From JACDBZ01 sp038233215 (GTDB lineage Bacteria > Chloroflexota > Limnocylindria > QHBO01), in NCBI GenBank assembly GCA_038233215.1, contig JBBSML010000006.1, positions 1 through 64,000 of the forward strand: 64,000 bases of DNA, written 5' to 3'. The position numbers and the translations under genes were made by a program. This document shows positions 1-8,286 of this stretch, in pieces (the first letter of the stretch is position 1; each line of letters opens with the position of its first letter). The notes under the pieces were generated by a model. That model was not told where the DNA came from. It worked only from the letters and a program-made list of their open reading frames with translations, and did not search any database.

Positions 1-636
1 GTCACCAACATCGTTGACGGCGACACGATCGACGTGCTCGTCGACGGCGTCGAGGTTCGGGTCCGCTACATCGGCATGGATACGCCGGAAGTTCACAGCG
101 GCGTGGAATGGCTCGGGCCGGAGTCGAGCGCGGCCAACGCCGCACTTGTTGAAGGGCAACAGGTGGTGCTGGAGAAAGACGTCTCCGAGGCCGATCAGTA
201 CGGGCGCGCGCTCCGATACGTATGGCTCCATGACGGTTCCGACTGGCTGCTCGTCAACCTCGAGCTCATCCGGCTTGGGTACGCAGCCGTCGCCATTTAT
301 CGGCCGGACGTGAAGTACATCGATGCGCTGTTCGTTCCGGCGCAGGCTGAAGCGCAGGCTGTCGCCCTCGGACGGTGGGCGCCGGCTCCGACTCCCGAGC
401 CAACGCCGGTCCCGGTCGTGGCCGCACCGCCGCCGATCGCCCCGATCGTCGCGCCCCCGTCAAATTGCGAACCCTCGTATCCGGACATCTGCATCCCAAT
501 CGGATCATCGGATCTCAATTGCCCGGACATGTATGCGCAGGGGATTTCCATGATCCGCGTCCGCTACGACGTCGCGAATCCTGACCCTCACCGGTTCGAT
601 GGGTCCGTCAACGACGGCTGGGGCTGCGAAGGCTGA
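1..636 (+). CDS. Staphylococcal-nuclease-like secreted nuclease, 5' end outside window
   Basis: The frame is open at base 1, so the N-terminus (probably a signal peptide) lies upstream. The visible 211 residues begin inside the thermonuclease OB-barrel: VDGDTI at residues 5-10, RYIGMDTPE at 22-30 and YGRAL near 64-68 supply the expected metal-binding Asp residues, the Glu and the two Arg of the family active site. A Pro-rich linker follows (about 125-155). The C-terminal module has SYPDICIP, DLNC and a final GWGCEG and resembles the Cys-rich, Excalibur-like tails of bacterial secreted nucleases. Role inferred: extracellular cleavage of DNA or RNA. The family call is strong. The linkage of the tail to calcium binding is analogy only. 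Confidence 0.88.
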   Translation, partial: VTNIVDGDTIDVLVDGVEVRVRYIGMDTPEVHSGVEWLGPESSAANAALVEGQQVVLEKDVSEADQYGRALRYVWLHDGSDWLLVNLELIRLGYAAVAIYRPDVKYIDALFVPAQAEAQAVALGRWAPAPTPEPTPVPVVAAPPPIAPIVAPPSNCEPSYPDICIPIGSSDLNCPDMYAQGISMIRVRYDVANPDPHRFDGSVNDGWGCEG

Positions 637-654
637 CCTGACTGACTCGGTACC

Positions 655-759
655 GCTGGCCCAGCCCTGAGGGACGAAGGCTCGAGAAGGTCGGCCACCG
701 ATGTACCCGCTTGCGCCGACGACGAGAATCCGTTGCTTCGGTGCTGAATGGAGGCGCAT
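655..759 (-). pseudogene. N-terminal remnant of an NAD(P)-binding (NmrA/epimerase-like) protein
   Basis: Read from an ATG at 759, the minus strand encodes about 34 residues containing RILVVGASGYIGG, a typical Rossmann dinucleotide-binding start of atypical SDR/NmrA proteins. The resemblance ends near 655, where the frame runs antisense to the nuclease gene. Only the first beta-alpha unit is left, so no function is possible. It could be chance similarity, but a GxxGYIGG motif after a hydrophobic strand is quite specific. The rest of 637-899 holds nothing else I recognise. Confidence 0.4.
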
Positions 760-899
760 ACTCGCCGTGACGGAGGGGAGCACGGACGCTTCGGGTTACC
801 TCCAGCGCGGCCATCCCCGATTGGCTCGCCCCGGCTACCCAAACGCGAGACCGACCCTCCGGGCGCCCGGCGCCAGACGCGCCGACACGGAGGATTCCC

Positions 900-1232
900 A
901 TGCCCCGGTTCATCACATTCTTCTCGTACACGGCCGCAGCCACGAAGTCGATGATCGAACGTCCGAGCGACCGATCGGCCGCCGGAAAGGCGCTCGTCGA
1001 GTCGCTCGGCGGGACGCAGGAGGCGTTCTACTGGATGCAGGGGAAGCATGACGGCTTCCTCATCGCGAGCGTCCCCGACGGCGTTGCCGCCGCGGCGCTC
1101 TCGGCAGCGGTCGGTGCCGCTGGAGCCATCGACCGAGTCGAGACGCACCAGATCTTCGACCGCGACGAGCAGGCGGCCATCGTCAAGCAGGCCGATGCCG
1201 CCGCCAAGGCCTACCGGCCGCCGACCGCCTGA
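900..1232 (+). CDS. GYD domain protein
   Basis: This 110-residue protein starts at an ATG preceded by a GGAGG ribosome site 6 bases upstream. It has the ferredoxin-like layout of the small GYD family: an initial strand (FITFFSYT), a helix with RPSDRSAAG, then GGTQEAFYWMQGKHDGFLIASVPD, where the family motif G-Y/H-D appears as KHDGFLI. The family has no established reaction; members are cytosolic stand-alone proteins. No operon partner is evident, since the next gene is convergent. Confidence 0.8.
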   Translation: MPRFITFFSYTAAATKSMIERPSDRSAAGKALVESLGGTQEAFYWMQGKHDGFLIASVPDGVAAAALSAAVGAAGAIDRVETHQIFDRDEQAAIVKQADAAAKAYRPPTA

Positions 1233-1359
1233 CCCCGAGAGCTCGGGCAGCGACCCAGGTCGCGTTCGCAGCGCGGTCTCCGAGATTCGCGCACCTGCGT
1301 GGCGATACGGCCGTCGCCGTCGCCACGCAGCTGGGACACTGCGCTCCCGACTGACGTCG

Positions 1360-2331
1360 CTAGGCGATACCCCCGTCGCGAGCGGCGCGGGCGCGACGCT
1401 TGCCCTCGTGCATCGCTTGCACGCGGGCGACCGGGATGGCATGTCCCTCCTCGATGAGATCCGGGTGCAGTTGCTGCGGGGCGGGCATCTGCTCGAGCCA
1501 CGGATCGTGGTCGCCGAGCCGTCGGAGCGCGGTGTGGACGGTGAAATCGGCCGGGGCGATGTCGTCGAGGTCCTCCCAGGCGATCGGGAAGGAGACGGGG
1601 ACGCCCGGTCGGACGCGTGGGCTGTACGCCGCGATCACGGTCGCGCCGCCGACCCTCGTGGAGTCGACGAAGACCTTGCCGCCCCGCTCCGCTTTGACGA
1701 ACGCGGTCGTTGCGATGTCGGGATCGAGTCGTTCGGCCCGCGCGGCGATGGCTCGGGTCGCGGCGGCTGAGTCCTCGAGCGGCACCTGGTCGTCGATCGG
1801 GACGAACACGTGCAGTCCCTTGGCGCCGCTGGTCTTCACCGCCCCGGTGAGGCCCACATCGGCCAGGGCCTGCCGAACCGCATGCGCGGCCCGAACCGCC
1901 ATCGCGAAGGCGTCAGCGTCGGGTGGGTCGAGGTCGAGCACGAGATGCGTGATGCGATCAGGCCGATCGGCGCGCACCAGGGCGGGGTGATACTCGATCG
2001 CGCGCTGGTTGGCGAACCACAGCAGCGTCCGCCGGTCGTTGCACAGCGCGTACGACACGTCCCGCTTCGACGACTCGGCCCACATGCGCACTGTGCGCAC
2101 CCAGTCCGGCGTGTACTTCGGCACGTTCTTCTGCATGAAGGCTTGCTGGCCGCGATGGACGCGGATGACCGACAGTGGCCGGTCCTCGAGCACGGGGATG
2201 ATCCGATCGCGGACCCCGTCGAGGTACTCCACCAGGTCCCGCTTCGTCGCGCCCGCTCTGTCGAACAGGGCCTGGTCCAGGTTCGTCAGCGGCACGCCCT
2301 CGCGTGATTCGTCTCCGCTCGTGCTGTTCAT
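1360..2331 (-). CDS. LigD-type DNA polymerase/primase domain protein (NHEJ)
   Basis: This 323-residue stand-alone LigD polymerase domain (archaeo-eukaryotic primase fold) is used by bacterial non-homologous end joining to fill gaps with dNTPs or rNTPs. LVLDLDPPD (about residue 132) carries the two metal-binding aspartates, KTSGAKGLHVFVPI (about 163) is the nucleotide-binding strand, and VFVDSTRVGGATVIAAYS holds the third acidic residue and the signature that follows. MQKNVPKYTPDWV near residue 67 is also typical. No ligase or phosphoesterase domain is attached and no Ku gene lies in the window, so partners must be elsewhere. The ATG at 2331 gives the usual N-terminal length. Confidence 0.9.
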   Translation of the reverse strand: MNSTSGDESREGVPLTNLDQALFDRAGATKRDLVEYLDGVRDRIIPVLEDRPLSVIRVHRGQQAFMQKNVPKYTPDWVRTVRMWAESSKRDVSYALCNDRRTLLWFANQRAIEYHPALVRADRPDRITHLVLDLDPPDADAFAMAVRAAHAVRQALADVGLTGAVKTSGAKGLHVFVPIDDQVPLEDSAAATRAIAARAERLDPDIATTAFVKAERGGKVFVDSTRVGGATVIAAYSPRVRPGVPVSFPIAWEDLDDIAPADFTVHTALRRLGDHDPWLEQMPAPQQLHPDLIEEGHAIPVARVQAMHEGKRRARAARDGGIA

Positions 2332-2676
2332 GCCTGTCAGACGCTATCACGCGCTAGGCGCGGGTGGCCGAAGTCGGGTTCACCATCGACGTGCTGCGGT
2401 GACTACGACTGCTGCGGGTACCGCTTCGCATCAGGTCGAAGAGCGAGCGCAGTGCGAGCAGGGCCAGATCGACTTCTAGCGGCGGAGTGGGCTCGCGTCG
2501 CTGCCCGCGCCGCTGTCAGCGGGTATATCGTTTTCGTCATATTCCGTGACACGACGCCGTACCGCACAGAGACGTCGGTCGAACACGCGCCGCGGGAAGG
2601 GTCAGCCCGGGGCGCTGGATGGACGACCAGCCTGAGCGAGGCCCGATCAACCCCCGACCGTGGCCGCGCGAGCCGC
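2332..2676. other. Gene-free stretch between LigD polymerase and gene fragments
   Basis: This 345-base stretch has no reading frame that looks like a protein. It contains short open frames with low-complexity Arg/Ala/Ser content and one AT-richer patch (2522-2560). It probably carries the LigD promoter at its left end and otherwise decayed sequence continuous with the fragments to the right. Confidence 0.5.
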
Positions 2677-2936
2677 TTAGCAGTCGAAGACGAACCAGCA
2701 CAACTCGTTGCGCAGCCGCTGGTCGTCGAGCACGAGTTCTCGGATTCCGTGGGGAAGCTGAGCGCGCTGCCACTGGCACTCCAGGCGCCCAGCGTCGACA
2801 CGCTCGTATTCGGGGGACGCCGCCCGGGCTGCCTTGATCGCATAGGCGGCGGCACCGAGCTCGTGGGCCGCAACGTGGGCGACCGCCGCGGCCTGGCCAG
2901 CGGCGTAGGCAGCGTGTCTCGCAGCTCCGGACAGCT
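2677..2936 (-). pseudogene. C-terminal fragment of an Imm-5-like putative immunity protein
   Basis: About 86 residues of an Ala-rich helical protein end at a stop at 2677. The order of motifs (HAAYAAGQAAAVAHVAAHELG, then AAYAIKAARAA, then QRAQLPHGIRELVL) matches the C-terminal half of the small Imm-5-like family, whose members are about 150-180 residues long. The similarity stops abruptly near 2936, exactly where a fragment on the other strand begins, so the gene has lost its 5' half. The quoted motifs come from the coding strand. Family assignment is from memory of motif order and is moderately sure. Confidence 0.5.
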
Positions 2937-3318
2937 CTCTCGTTCGAGGCACCGCACCGCGTCCTGGTCGACAAGGCCGGCGTCTCCGAGCGAGCAGCCG
3001 GGCGGCCGGGACCAATACCGGAGTCGAACGATGGCCCTGAGCAGGTTCGGCAGCGCATCCAAGGGTTTTGGCACGACGTCGACCACCTCGTCACGGCGCT
3101 CGGTCGCGGTAACACCTGGTGGGCGTTCGGCCAGCTCGACGAGCTGCGGCGAATGGTCCTCAACCTGGCTCGGCTCGAGATCGGTCTCGAGCCTGATGAC
3201 GAGGCCTACTGGAAGGTCGACGGGGCCCTCGAGCCCGATCGGCTCGCCGCGCTCGAAGCGACCGTTGCATCGCTGGACCTCGGGCCGATGCGCGACGCGG
3301 GCCTAGCCCTCATCGACC
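2937..3318 (+). pseudogene. Internal/C-terminal fragment of a nucleotidyltransferase-type protein
   Basis: The plus-strand frame reads FEAPHRVLVDKAG, then FWHDVDHLVTALGRGNTWWAFGQLDELRRMVLNLARL, then an acidic segment with DDEAYWKVDGALEPDRL (quoted in pieces). This order is that of the helical C-terminal half of aminoglycoside-adenylyltransferase-like nucleotidyltransferases. The catalytic GS-DxD part is missing and no start codon fits. The frame also loses its family C-terminus near 3318, where the antisense TPM gene begins to make sense. Both ends are therefore cut, leaving a non-functional block of roughly 380 bases. Confidence 0.5.
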
Positions 3319-3744
3319 TGCCGCGACCCAGTCCCCGTCGGCGAGTCGCGGCTCCACGTCATCGGCCAGGATGCGGTCGATCTCCTCATCGCTCGCCTCG
3401 TCGAGCAGGTCACCGACCCACATGGCATCGCGCCGGTCGTCGACGGCGACGGCGAGCAGCGCATCGTTTCCGCCCAACCCATTCTCGGCGGCGACCGCAT
3501 CCGCGAATTCGGTGATCGGCTGGCCGCCGGTGGAATCCACGAAGAGCACCCACAGCTGGACGTTTTCGGCGTCCTCGAGGGTGCCGATGTCAGCTTCTGC
3601 CTCGGCGACCTGCCCATCGCTCATCACTCCGGCTTCGTCGACGACGCGCCGGTCGAGGGTCTGGGCGAACAGAGGGGTGGCGGCGACGGCGATCGCGAGC
3701 AGGGCCAGGGCGCTCGATTGCATCACCGTTCGGATCAAGGGCAT
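3310..3744 (-). pseudogene. TPM-domain protein, C-terminally truncated
   Basis: From an ATG at 3744 the frame encodes a signal peptide (ALALLAIAVAATPLFAQ), then a TPM domain: LDRRVVDEAGVMSD, the central strand VQLWVLFVDSTGG, and DALLAVAVDDRRDAMWVGD. TPM domains are extracytoplasmic and were named after TLP18.3, Psb32 and MOLO-1. Known homologues continue past ADGDWV with one or more membrane helices and a Gly/Ser-rich tail; here the frame stops nine residues after DGDW. The cut coincides with the end of the neighbouring nucleotidyltransferase fragment. The remaining domain could still fold and be secreted. The 20-bp TATATACGTATATA palindrome lies about 50 bases upstream of the start. Confidence 0.6.
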
Positions 3745-3791
3745 CACCGTGAATATACGGCCTTCTGCGATGTGGTCTCGTTTGCGGCGCG

Positions 3792-3811
3792 GCATATATA
3801 CGTATATACGC
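3792..3811. promoter_or_regulatory. AT-rich palindrome, copy 1
   Basis: The perfect 14-bp palindrome TATATACGTATATA is extended to 20 bp with one mismatched pair. It lies in the presumed promoter of the TPM gene. Such an AT-rich symmetric block is conspicuous in this GC-rich sequence, and the same core recurs at 10235-10254 upstream of another small gene, which suggests a transcription-factor operator. Confidence 0.5.
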
Positions 3812-3887
3812 GCGGTGTCGGCGGCGCACCTGACGCTGTGTGTGTGATCGCTCAGGCGCACGCAACCGCGAAGGTCCGGCCGAGAGA

Positions 3888-4073
3888 CTAGTGTCGGGGA
3901 AGCCCGAGCCTCTCGGCGAGGTCGCCCGGTGAGACGAGAGCGGTGTCCTTGCCCCAGTCGAAGCCGGCGCGCTCCAGCGCCTCCGCCACGAGCTCGGAGC
4001 AGATGACCTGGTTGCCGATCTTGATCTGAACGAAACCCGGAAACACGTGGCGCAGGAAGCCGAACGACACCAC
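3888..4073 (-). pseudogene. C-terminal fragment of a permuted papain-like (NlpC/P60-type) peptidase
   Basis: The frame ends with GNQVICSELVAEALERAG, in which the Cys of V-I-C-S is the typical nucleophile position of circularly permuted papain-like enzymes (YiiX/YaeF group), followed by SPGDLAERLG, a common terminal motif of that group. The matching His-containing N-terminal part is absent. Upstream, near 4046, the frame runs into a trypsin-like segment on the same strand. The coding potential is therefore a stub of about 50 residues. Confidence 0.5.
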
Positions 4074-4145
4074 GGCGACGATCTGTTTGTGTTGTTCACG
4101 AACACGGGACCGCCCGAATCACCGAAACAGGTTCCGCCTCAGCGG
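4046..4145 (-). pseudogene. Trypsin-like serine peptidase segment with catalytic-Ser motif, frameshifted
   Basis: The minus strand encodes GGTCFGDSGGPVFVNNTN, an unmistakable S1 (trypsin) catalytic-serine motif. The next family strand, QIVAVVSFG, lies in another frame, so one base has been lost or gained near 4083. No N-terminal part with the catalytic His and Asp is present. The C-terminal strand and helix expected after VVSFG are found on the opposite strand starting at 4141, which implies a local inversion. Confidence 0.6.
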
Positions 4146-4227
4146 CGCCTGCCATGGAGCCGATTACTCCTGGCGAGTCGACACCCAGGACAGCTACAAC
4201 TTTGTGAACGGGTTCCTCTTCAACTGA
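4141..4227 (+). pseudogene. C-terminal segment of a trypsin-like peptidase, opposite strand to its catalytic motif
   Basis: The plus strand encodes SGACHGADYSW, then RVDTQDSYNFVNGF before a stop at 4225. Cys, then Y-S-W-R-V-D-T, then a terminal hydrophobic helix is how bacterial S1 peptidases end. Read after the inverted neighbour (VVSFGF), it would complete the C-terminus of the same enzyme. This is a fragment only. Confidence 0.45.
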
Positions 4228-4261
4228 GGGCAGCCGCAGCGATCTGCTGCTTCACGCGTTC

Positions 4262-4293
4262 GATGGACCGCCGGATCGATCCGGCGGTCCATC
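4262..4293 (-). terminator. Perfect 16-bp inverted repeat at the end of the cytosine deaminase operon
   Basis: The left arm GATGGACCGCCGGATC is followed directly by its exact reverse complement, giving a GC-rich hairpin that overlaps the stop codon of the deaminase gene. There is no clear T-run, so it is either a hairpin-only terminator or an mRNA 3'-end stabiliser. Confidence 0.6.
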
Positions 4294-4753
4294 ACTCCTC
4301 GCCGATGTCCTCGTTCCAGATCTCGGGATGGGCCGCGATGAACTCGTTCATGAGCTCCACGCACTCTGATGAGTCAAGGTTGACAACCTCCACCCCGCGC
4401 GCTCGCAGGTAATCCTCGCCGCCCACGAACGTCCGGTTCTCGCCCATCACGACGCGCGGGATCCCGTACAGCAGGATGGCGCCGGTGCACATATCGCACG
4501 GCGAGAGCGTGGTGTACATGGTGGAGTGGCGATAGACCTCGGCAGGCAGGCGGCCGCCATTCTCGAGCGCATCGGTTTCGCCGTGGCGGATGGCGCTGTT
4601 CTCTTGAACCCGTCGGTTGTGACCGACCGCCAGCAACGTGCCGTCGTCGGCGATGAGCGCGCCGCCGATCGGGACGCCGCCCTCCGAGCGGCCGATCTTC
4701 GCCTGTTCGATCGCGTGCTGCAGGCCGGCCACGTCGCGGTCGTGGATCTCCAT
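4292..4753 (-). CDS. Yeast-type cytosine deaminase
   Basis: This 153-residue member of the CDA-fold deaminases would convert cytosine to uracil plus ammonia. Zinc ligands are visible as HGE (His57, catalytic Glu59) and PCDMC (Cys86, Cys89). The stretches GGVPIGGALI, LENGGRLP, YTTLSPCDMCTGAI and the C-terminal W-x-EDIGE are shared with fungal cytosine deaminase (Fcy1). The Asp in EDIG is the substrate-contacting residue of the yeast enzyme, so cytosine is the likely substrate. Bacteria more often use the unrelated amidohydrolase CodA. It is the last gene of a minus-strand operon behind a BMP-type ABC transporter, which fits import followed by deamination. It is not a tRNA adenosine deaminase, which lacks the EDIGE end. 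Confidence 0.88.
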   Translation of the reverse strand: MEIHDRDVAGLQHAIEQAKIGRSEGGVPIGGALIADDGTLLAVGHNRRVQENSAIRHGETDALENGGRLPAEVYRHSTMYTTLSPCDMCTGAILLYGIPRVVMGENRTFVGGEDYLRARGVEVVNLDSSECVELMNEFIAAHPEIWNEDIGEE

Positions 4754-4770
4754 GGGTGCTCCTTGCTGCT

Positions 4771-5685
4771 TCAGGTGCGGCGATACGGCTTCAGGTAGGC
4801 GCCGGGATAGGCGACGTTGCGGCCGGAGAGTGCCAGCGCGCCAACGATGACGAGGTAGGGAAGTGCCAGCAGTACCTCGAACGGAAGCCCGGCGAACTCC
4901 GGGAGGATCCGCAGCCGGAACTGCAGCGAGAAGATGAGTGAGAAAAGGAGCGCGCCGATCACGCCGCGCCCGATGCGCCAGCGGCCGAAGATGACGAGGG
5001 CCACGCATACCCAGCCGCGTCCGGCGATGATGTCGAGTGTGAAGCTGCCCAGCAGCGCCAGGGTGAAAAACGCCCCGCCGATGGCCATGAGCGCGCCACC
5101 GATCATGAGCGCCAGGTAGCGGGTGCGGGCGACGCTGACGCCGGCCGCCTCGGCCGCCTCCGGATTCTCTCCGACGGCGCGAATCTCGAGTCCGAAGCTC
5201 GAGCGCTGAAGAATCCACCATGCCGCCGGTACGACGAGCAGGAATGCGATCCAGGTGAGTCCGTACTGGTCGAAGATGGGGCCGAGGTTCCCGAGGCCCG
5301 CCAGCGGGTTGATGGTCGGCATCGGCTCGATTCGCTGGAGCTCGCCACCCTGGAAAATGAGCCGGTTCGCGAATTCGCTCAGGCCGATGAGACCGATGGT
5401 GAGCCCTATGCCGGAGACGTGCTGGTTGGCGCCAAAGGTCACCGTCACGAGCGCCATGGCCGCGCCGGCCAGGATGCCGACCATGATCGCCGCGAGCAGG
5501 CCGATCAGCGGGGAGCCCGTGGCCCACGCTGCGGCGAACCCGGCGAAGGCTCCCGCATACATCGTTCCCTCGATGCCGAGGTTGAGAACGCCGCTGCGCT
5601 CGCTGTAGGTCTCGCCCACGGTGCCGTAGACGAGCGGGGTCGCGTTGCGCAGGGTGGCCGCCAGCAGATCGACGAGAAAGTTCAT
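4771..5685 (-). CDS. ABC transporter permease, nucleoside/nucleobase BMP type (second permease)
   Basis: This 304-residue integral membrane protein has about eight hydrophobic segments and resembles YufQ/NupQ-like permeases (BPD_transp_2 family). GTVGETYSERSGVLNLGIEGTMY, quoted only in part here, is the conserved N-terminal loop (VLNLGIEG). A central loop has the EAA-like ENPEAAEAAGVSV that contacts the ATPase. It overlaps the upstream permease gene by 4 bases and is followed after 17 bases by the deaminase. It forms one half of the membrane channel of a heterodimeric importer. Confidence 0.9.
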   Translation of the reverse strand: MNFLVDLLAATLRNATPLVYGTVGETYSERSGVLNLGIEGTMYAGAFAGFAAAWATGSPLIGLLAAIMVGILAGAAMALVTVTFGANQHVSGIGLTIGLIGLSEFANRLIFQGGELQRIEPMPTINPLAGLGNLGPIFDQYGLTWIAFLLVVPAAWWILQRSSFGLEIRAVGENPEAAEAAGVSVARTRYLALMIGGALMAIGGAFFTLALLGSFTLDIIAGRGWVCVALVIFGRWRIGRGVIGALLFSLIFSLQFRLRILPEFAGLPFEVLLALPYLVIVGALALSGRNVAYPGAYLKPYRRT

Positions 5686-6770
5686 GCGGGCGGGACTTCG
5701 GCGGCGGCCCGTCCAACTGTAGGACCGATATCCGCCGTGTCCACCGGCCGCGTGCGGTGACGGCGTACGGCGAGAAGAGCCACCGTGGTGAGCAGAAGGA
5801 CCCCCTGCACCACGGCCCCAAGCTGCGAGGGGATACCGAGCGACCGCGCGGCGGAGCTGGCGCCGACGGTGAGATCGCCAAGGAAGACCGCGGCGATGGC
5901 CACTCCCGGCATGGCGAGTGTGCCCAGCGTGGCGACCACGATGCCGGTGTAGCCGTAACCAGGCGAGAGTCCGCCGGTCAGCCGATTCTGAATGCCTGCC
6001 ACCTCGCTGACCCCGGCGATGCCGGCGATGGCCCCACTCACCAGTGCTGCCCCCAGGAGCGTGGCGCCGACGTTGATGCCCGCAAATCGGGCGCCGTGCG
6101 GGCTCAGCCCGGCAGCGCGCAGCCGCAGCCCGGCGGGGGTGCGTGCCAGAACGTACCAGACTGCTCCGATGGCGACGATCGCCAGGATGAACCCGAGGTG
6201 GAGGCGCGAGCGCTCAATGAGCGTCGGAAATTCCGCGGCGGCGGCGATGCGCGGCGACTCGGGAAACCCGGTAACGGGGTCCCGCCATGGACCGTGGAGG
6301 AGGCCGTTGACGAGGAGGAGCGCGACCGGGTTGAGCAGCAGGGTGGTCACGACTTCGTCAATGCCAAAGCGCACCCGCAAGAGGGCAGGCACCAGTGCCC
6401 ATGCTGCCCCCGCCAGCGCGCCGCCGGCCACCATGAGTGGCAACGCCAGCATCGGGGGCAGGTCACCCACCAGCGTACCGATGCCGGCCGCGGCGATCGC
6501 GCCAGTGAGCAGCTGACCCTCCGCCCCAATGTTCCAGTACCCGGCGCGGAAGGCGATCGCCACCGCGGCGCCGGTCAGGAGGATCGGGGTGGACGTGACC
6601 AGCACCTCGAGCAGCGTGAACTGCGAGGTCAGCGGCAACACGACGAAAGCGATGTACGCCTCGACGGGGTTGGCGCCTGCGACGATGATCGGGCCGGCGG
6701 TGATGAGGAAGGTGATCAGCACGGCCGTCGCCACCAGCACCGGCGTTGACCAGGGCGAGATCCGGGTCAC
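5682..6770 (-). CDS. ABC transporter permease, nucleoside/nucleobase BMP type (first permease)
   Basis: This 362-residue permease of the BPD_transp_2 family resembles YufP/NupP. YWNIGAEGQLL is the family loop, and GLSPHGARFAGINVG is the cytoplasmic coupling segment. About nine hydrophobic helices can be read. The gene overlaps the ATPase gene upstream and the second permease downstream by 4 bases each, so translation is probably coupled. It would pair with the second permease to form the transmembrane pore. Confidence 0.9.
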   Translation of the reverse strand: MTRISPWSTPVLVATAVLITFLITAGPIIVAGANPVEAYIAFVVLPLTSQFTLLEVLVTSTPILLTGAAVAIAFRAGYWNIGAEGQLLTGAIAAAGIGTLVGDLPPMLALPLMVAGGALAGAAWALVPALLRVRFGIDEVVTTLLLNPVALLLVNGLLHGPWRDPVTGFPESPRIAAAAEFPTLIERSRLHLGFILAIVAIGAVWYVLARTPAGLRLRAAGLSPHGARFAGINVGATLLGAALVSGAIAGIAGVSEVAGIQNRLTGGLSPGYGYTGIVVATLGTLAMPGVAIAAVFLGDLTVGASSAARSLGIPSQLGAVVQGVLLLTTVALLAVRRHRTRPVDTADIGPTVGRAAAEVPPA

Positions 6771-8275
6771 GCGGCCGCTTCCCGGCCGGCCATCAGCATG
6801 GAGAGGCGTTCGGGTTCCGCGTCTGCGACGAGCATCTCGCCGACGATGCGACCTTCGTAGCAGACCACGAGCCGATCGGCCAGTGCGAGCAGCTCATCGA
6901 GATCTTCCGAGAAGAGGAGGATCGCGGCTCCCGCTCCACGGCGCGCGAGGAGCTGCGAGCGGATGTATTCGGTGGATCCAACATCCAGGCCGCGCGTCGG
7001 TTGGGAGATAACGATGACTCGGGGATTGCGGGACAGCACTCGGGCGAGGAGGACCTTCTGGATGTTGCCGCCCGACAGCGATCCGACCGGGTCATCGCGG
7101 CGGGCGCGGATGTCGAATCGCTCGATGAGCTCGTCAGCGTGTGCCCGGATGGCGGGCTCGTCGATACGCCCGCCGCGGCGGAAGTGATCAAGCCGCTCGA
7201 GCACGAGGTTGTAGGCGACCGACAGATCGCCGATGAGGCTCGCGTGGCGGTCCTCCGGGATCCGTCCGACTCCGGCCTCCATCAACCGCCGCGGTCCCGC
7301 TCCCGCCAGCTCCTCGCCGGCGACCCTCACGGATCCGCGCGTCGGCCGGCGCATGCCGGCAAGCACCTCGGCGAGCTCCGTCTGACCGTTTCCGGAGACA
7401 CCGGCGACGCCCACGATCTCGCCGGCACGAACCTCGAGGGCAACATCCGTCAGGACCGGAAGCCCGGTCGCGCCGGTGGCATGCAGGCCGCTGATGGACA
7501 GCACAGGCGCGCCGGAAGGGGCCCGCGCATCCGGCGCGCGCTCCACGCCGAAGTCCGGCCGGCCGACCATCAGGCGGGCCAGCTCACGCTCGTCGGCGGA
7601 GCCCGGTAGTGTGCCCACCAGCTTTCCGCGGCGCAGGACGCTGACGCGATTGCTGATGGCGCGCACTTCGGCGAGCTTGTGACTGATGAACACGACCGCC
7701 AGGCCATCGGCGACGAGCGAACGCAGCGTCGCGAAGAGCGCGTCGACCTCGGCCGGAACGAGGACCGCGGTCGGCTCATCAAGGATGAGGATGCGGCAGT
7801 CGCGCGAGAGTGCCTTGAGGATCTCGACGCGCTGCTGCTGACCGACTGAAAGGTCCGCCACGCGCAGGGCCGGATCTATCCTGATGCCGAAGCGCTCGGA
7901 GGCGTTCACCGCGTGGCGTCGCGCCTTGGCCAGGTCCAGGCGGAGCGTGCGCGAGCGGCCGAGCGCCAGGTTTTCCGCGACCGACATTGGCCCCACGAGG
8001 GCGAAATGCTGGGTCACCATTCCGATGCCGGCCTCGATGGCATCGCGCGGTGAGCGGACCGTAAGTTGTTGGCCACCGACCCGGATTTCGCCCGCATCGG
8101 CATTCGTCAGCCCGTACGCGATGCGCATCACCGTGGTCTTGCCGGCCCCGTTCTCCCCGAGCAGCGCGTGAACCTCGCCGCGCTGCACATCGAGATCGAT
8201 GTCATCGTTGGCGATGAGGTCCCCGAACCGCTTGGTGATGCCGCGGAGTGCCAGGGCCGGCGCGCTGTCTGTCAC
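6767..8275 (-). CDS. ABC transporter ATPase with two nucleotide-binding domains (YufO/NupO type)
   Basis: This 502-residue protein has tandem ATP-binding cassettes, as in sugar and nucleoside importers. Domain 1 has Walker A GENGAGKTT (about 38-46), LSVGQQQRVEIL and Walker B LILDEPTAVL. Domain 2 has GVSGNGQTE in place of a canonical Walker A, LSGGNIQKVLLAR and a VISQPTRGLD Walker B region, the usual degenerate second site of this group. It starts 11 bases after the stop of the BMP lipoprotein gene. It powers the importer formed with the two downstream permeases. Confidence 0.92.
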   Translation of the reverse strand: MTDSAPALALRGITKRFGDLIANDDIDLDVQRGEVHALLGENGAGKTTVMRIAYGLTNADAGEIRVGGQQLTVRSPRDAIEAGIGMVTQHFALVGPMSVAENLALGRSRTLRLDLAKARRHAVNASERFGIRIDPALRVADLSVGQQQRVEILKALSRDCRILILDEPTAVLVPAEVDALFATLRSLVADGLAVVFISHKLAEVRAISNRVSVLRRGKLVGTLPGSADERELARLMVGRPDFGVERAPDARAPSGAPVLSISGLHATGATGLPVLTDVALEVRAGEIVGVAGVSGNGQTELAEVLAGMRRPTRGSVRVAGEELAGAGPRRLMEAGVGRIPEDRHASLIGDLSVAYNLVLERLDHFRRGGRIDEPAIRAHADELIERFDIRARRDDPVGSLSGGNIQKVLLARVLSRNPRVIVISQPTRGLDVGSTEYIRSQLLARRGAGAAILLFSEDLDELLALADRLVVCYEGRIVGEMLVADAEPERLSMLMAGREAAA

Positions 8276-8286
8276 CGCGCGGACGG

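Noticed and set aside
4754..5881. Minus-strand extension of the cytosine deaminase frame across the permease genes
   Set aside because: It overlaps the real permease in another frame and gives low-complexity Arg/His/Pro sequence; the conserved deaminase begins at 4753.
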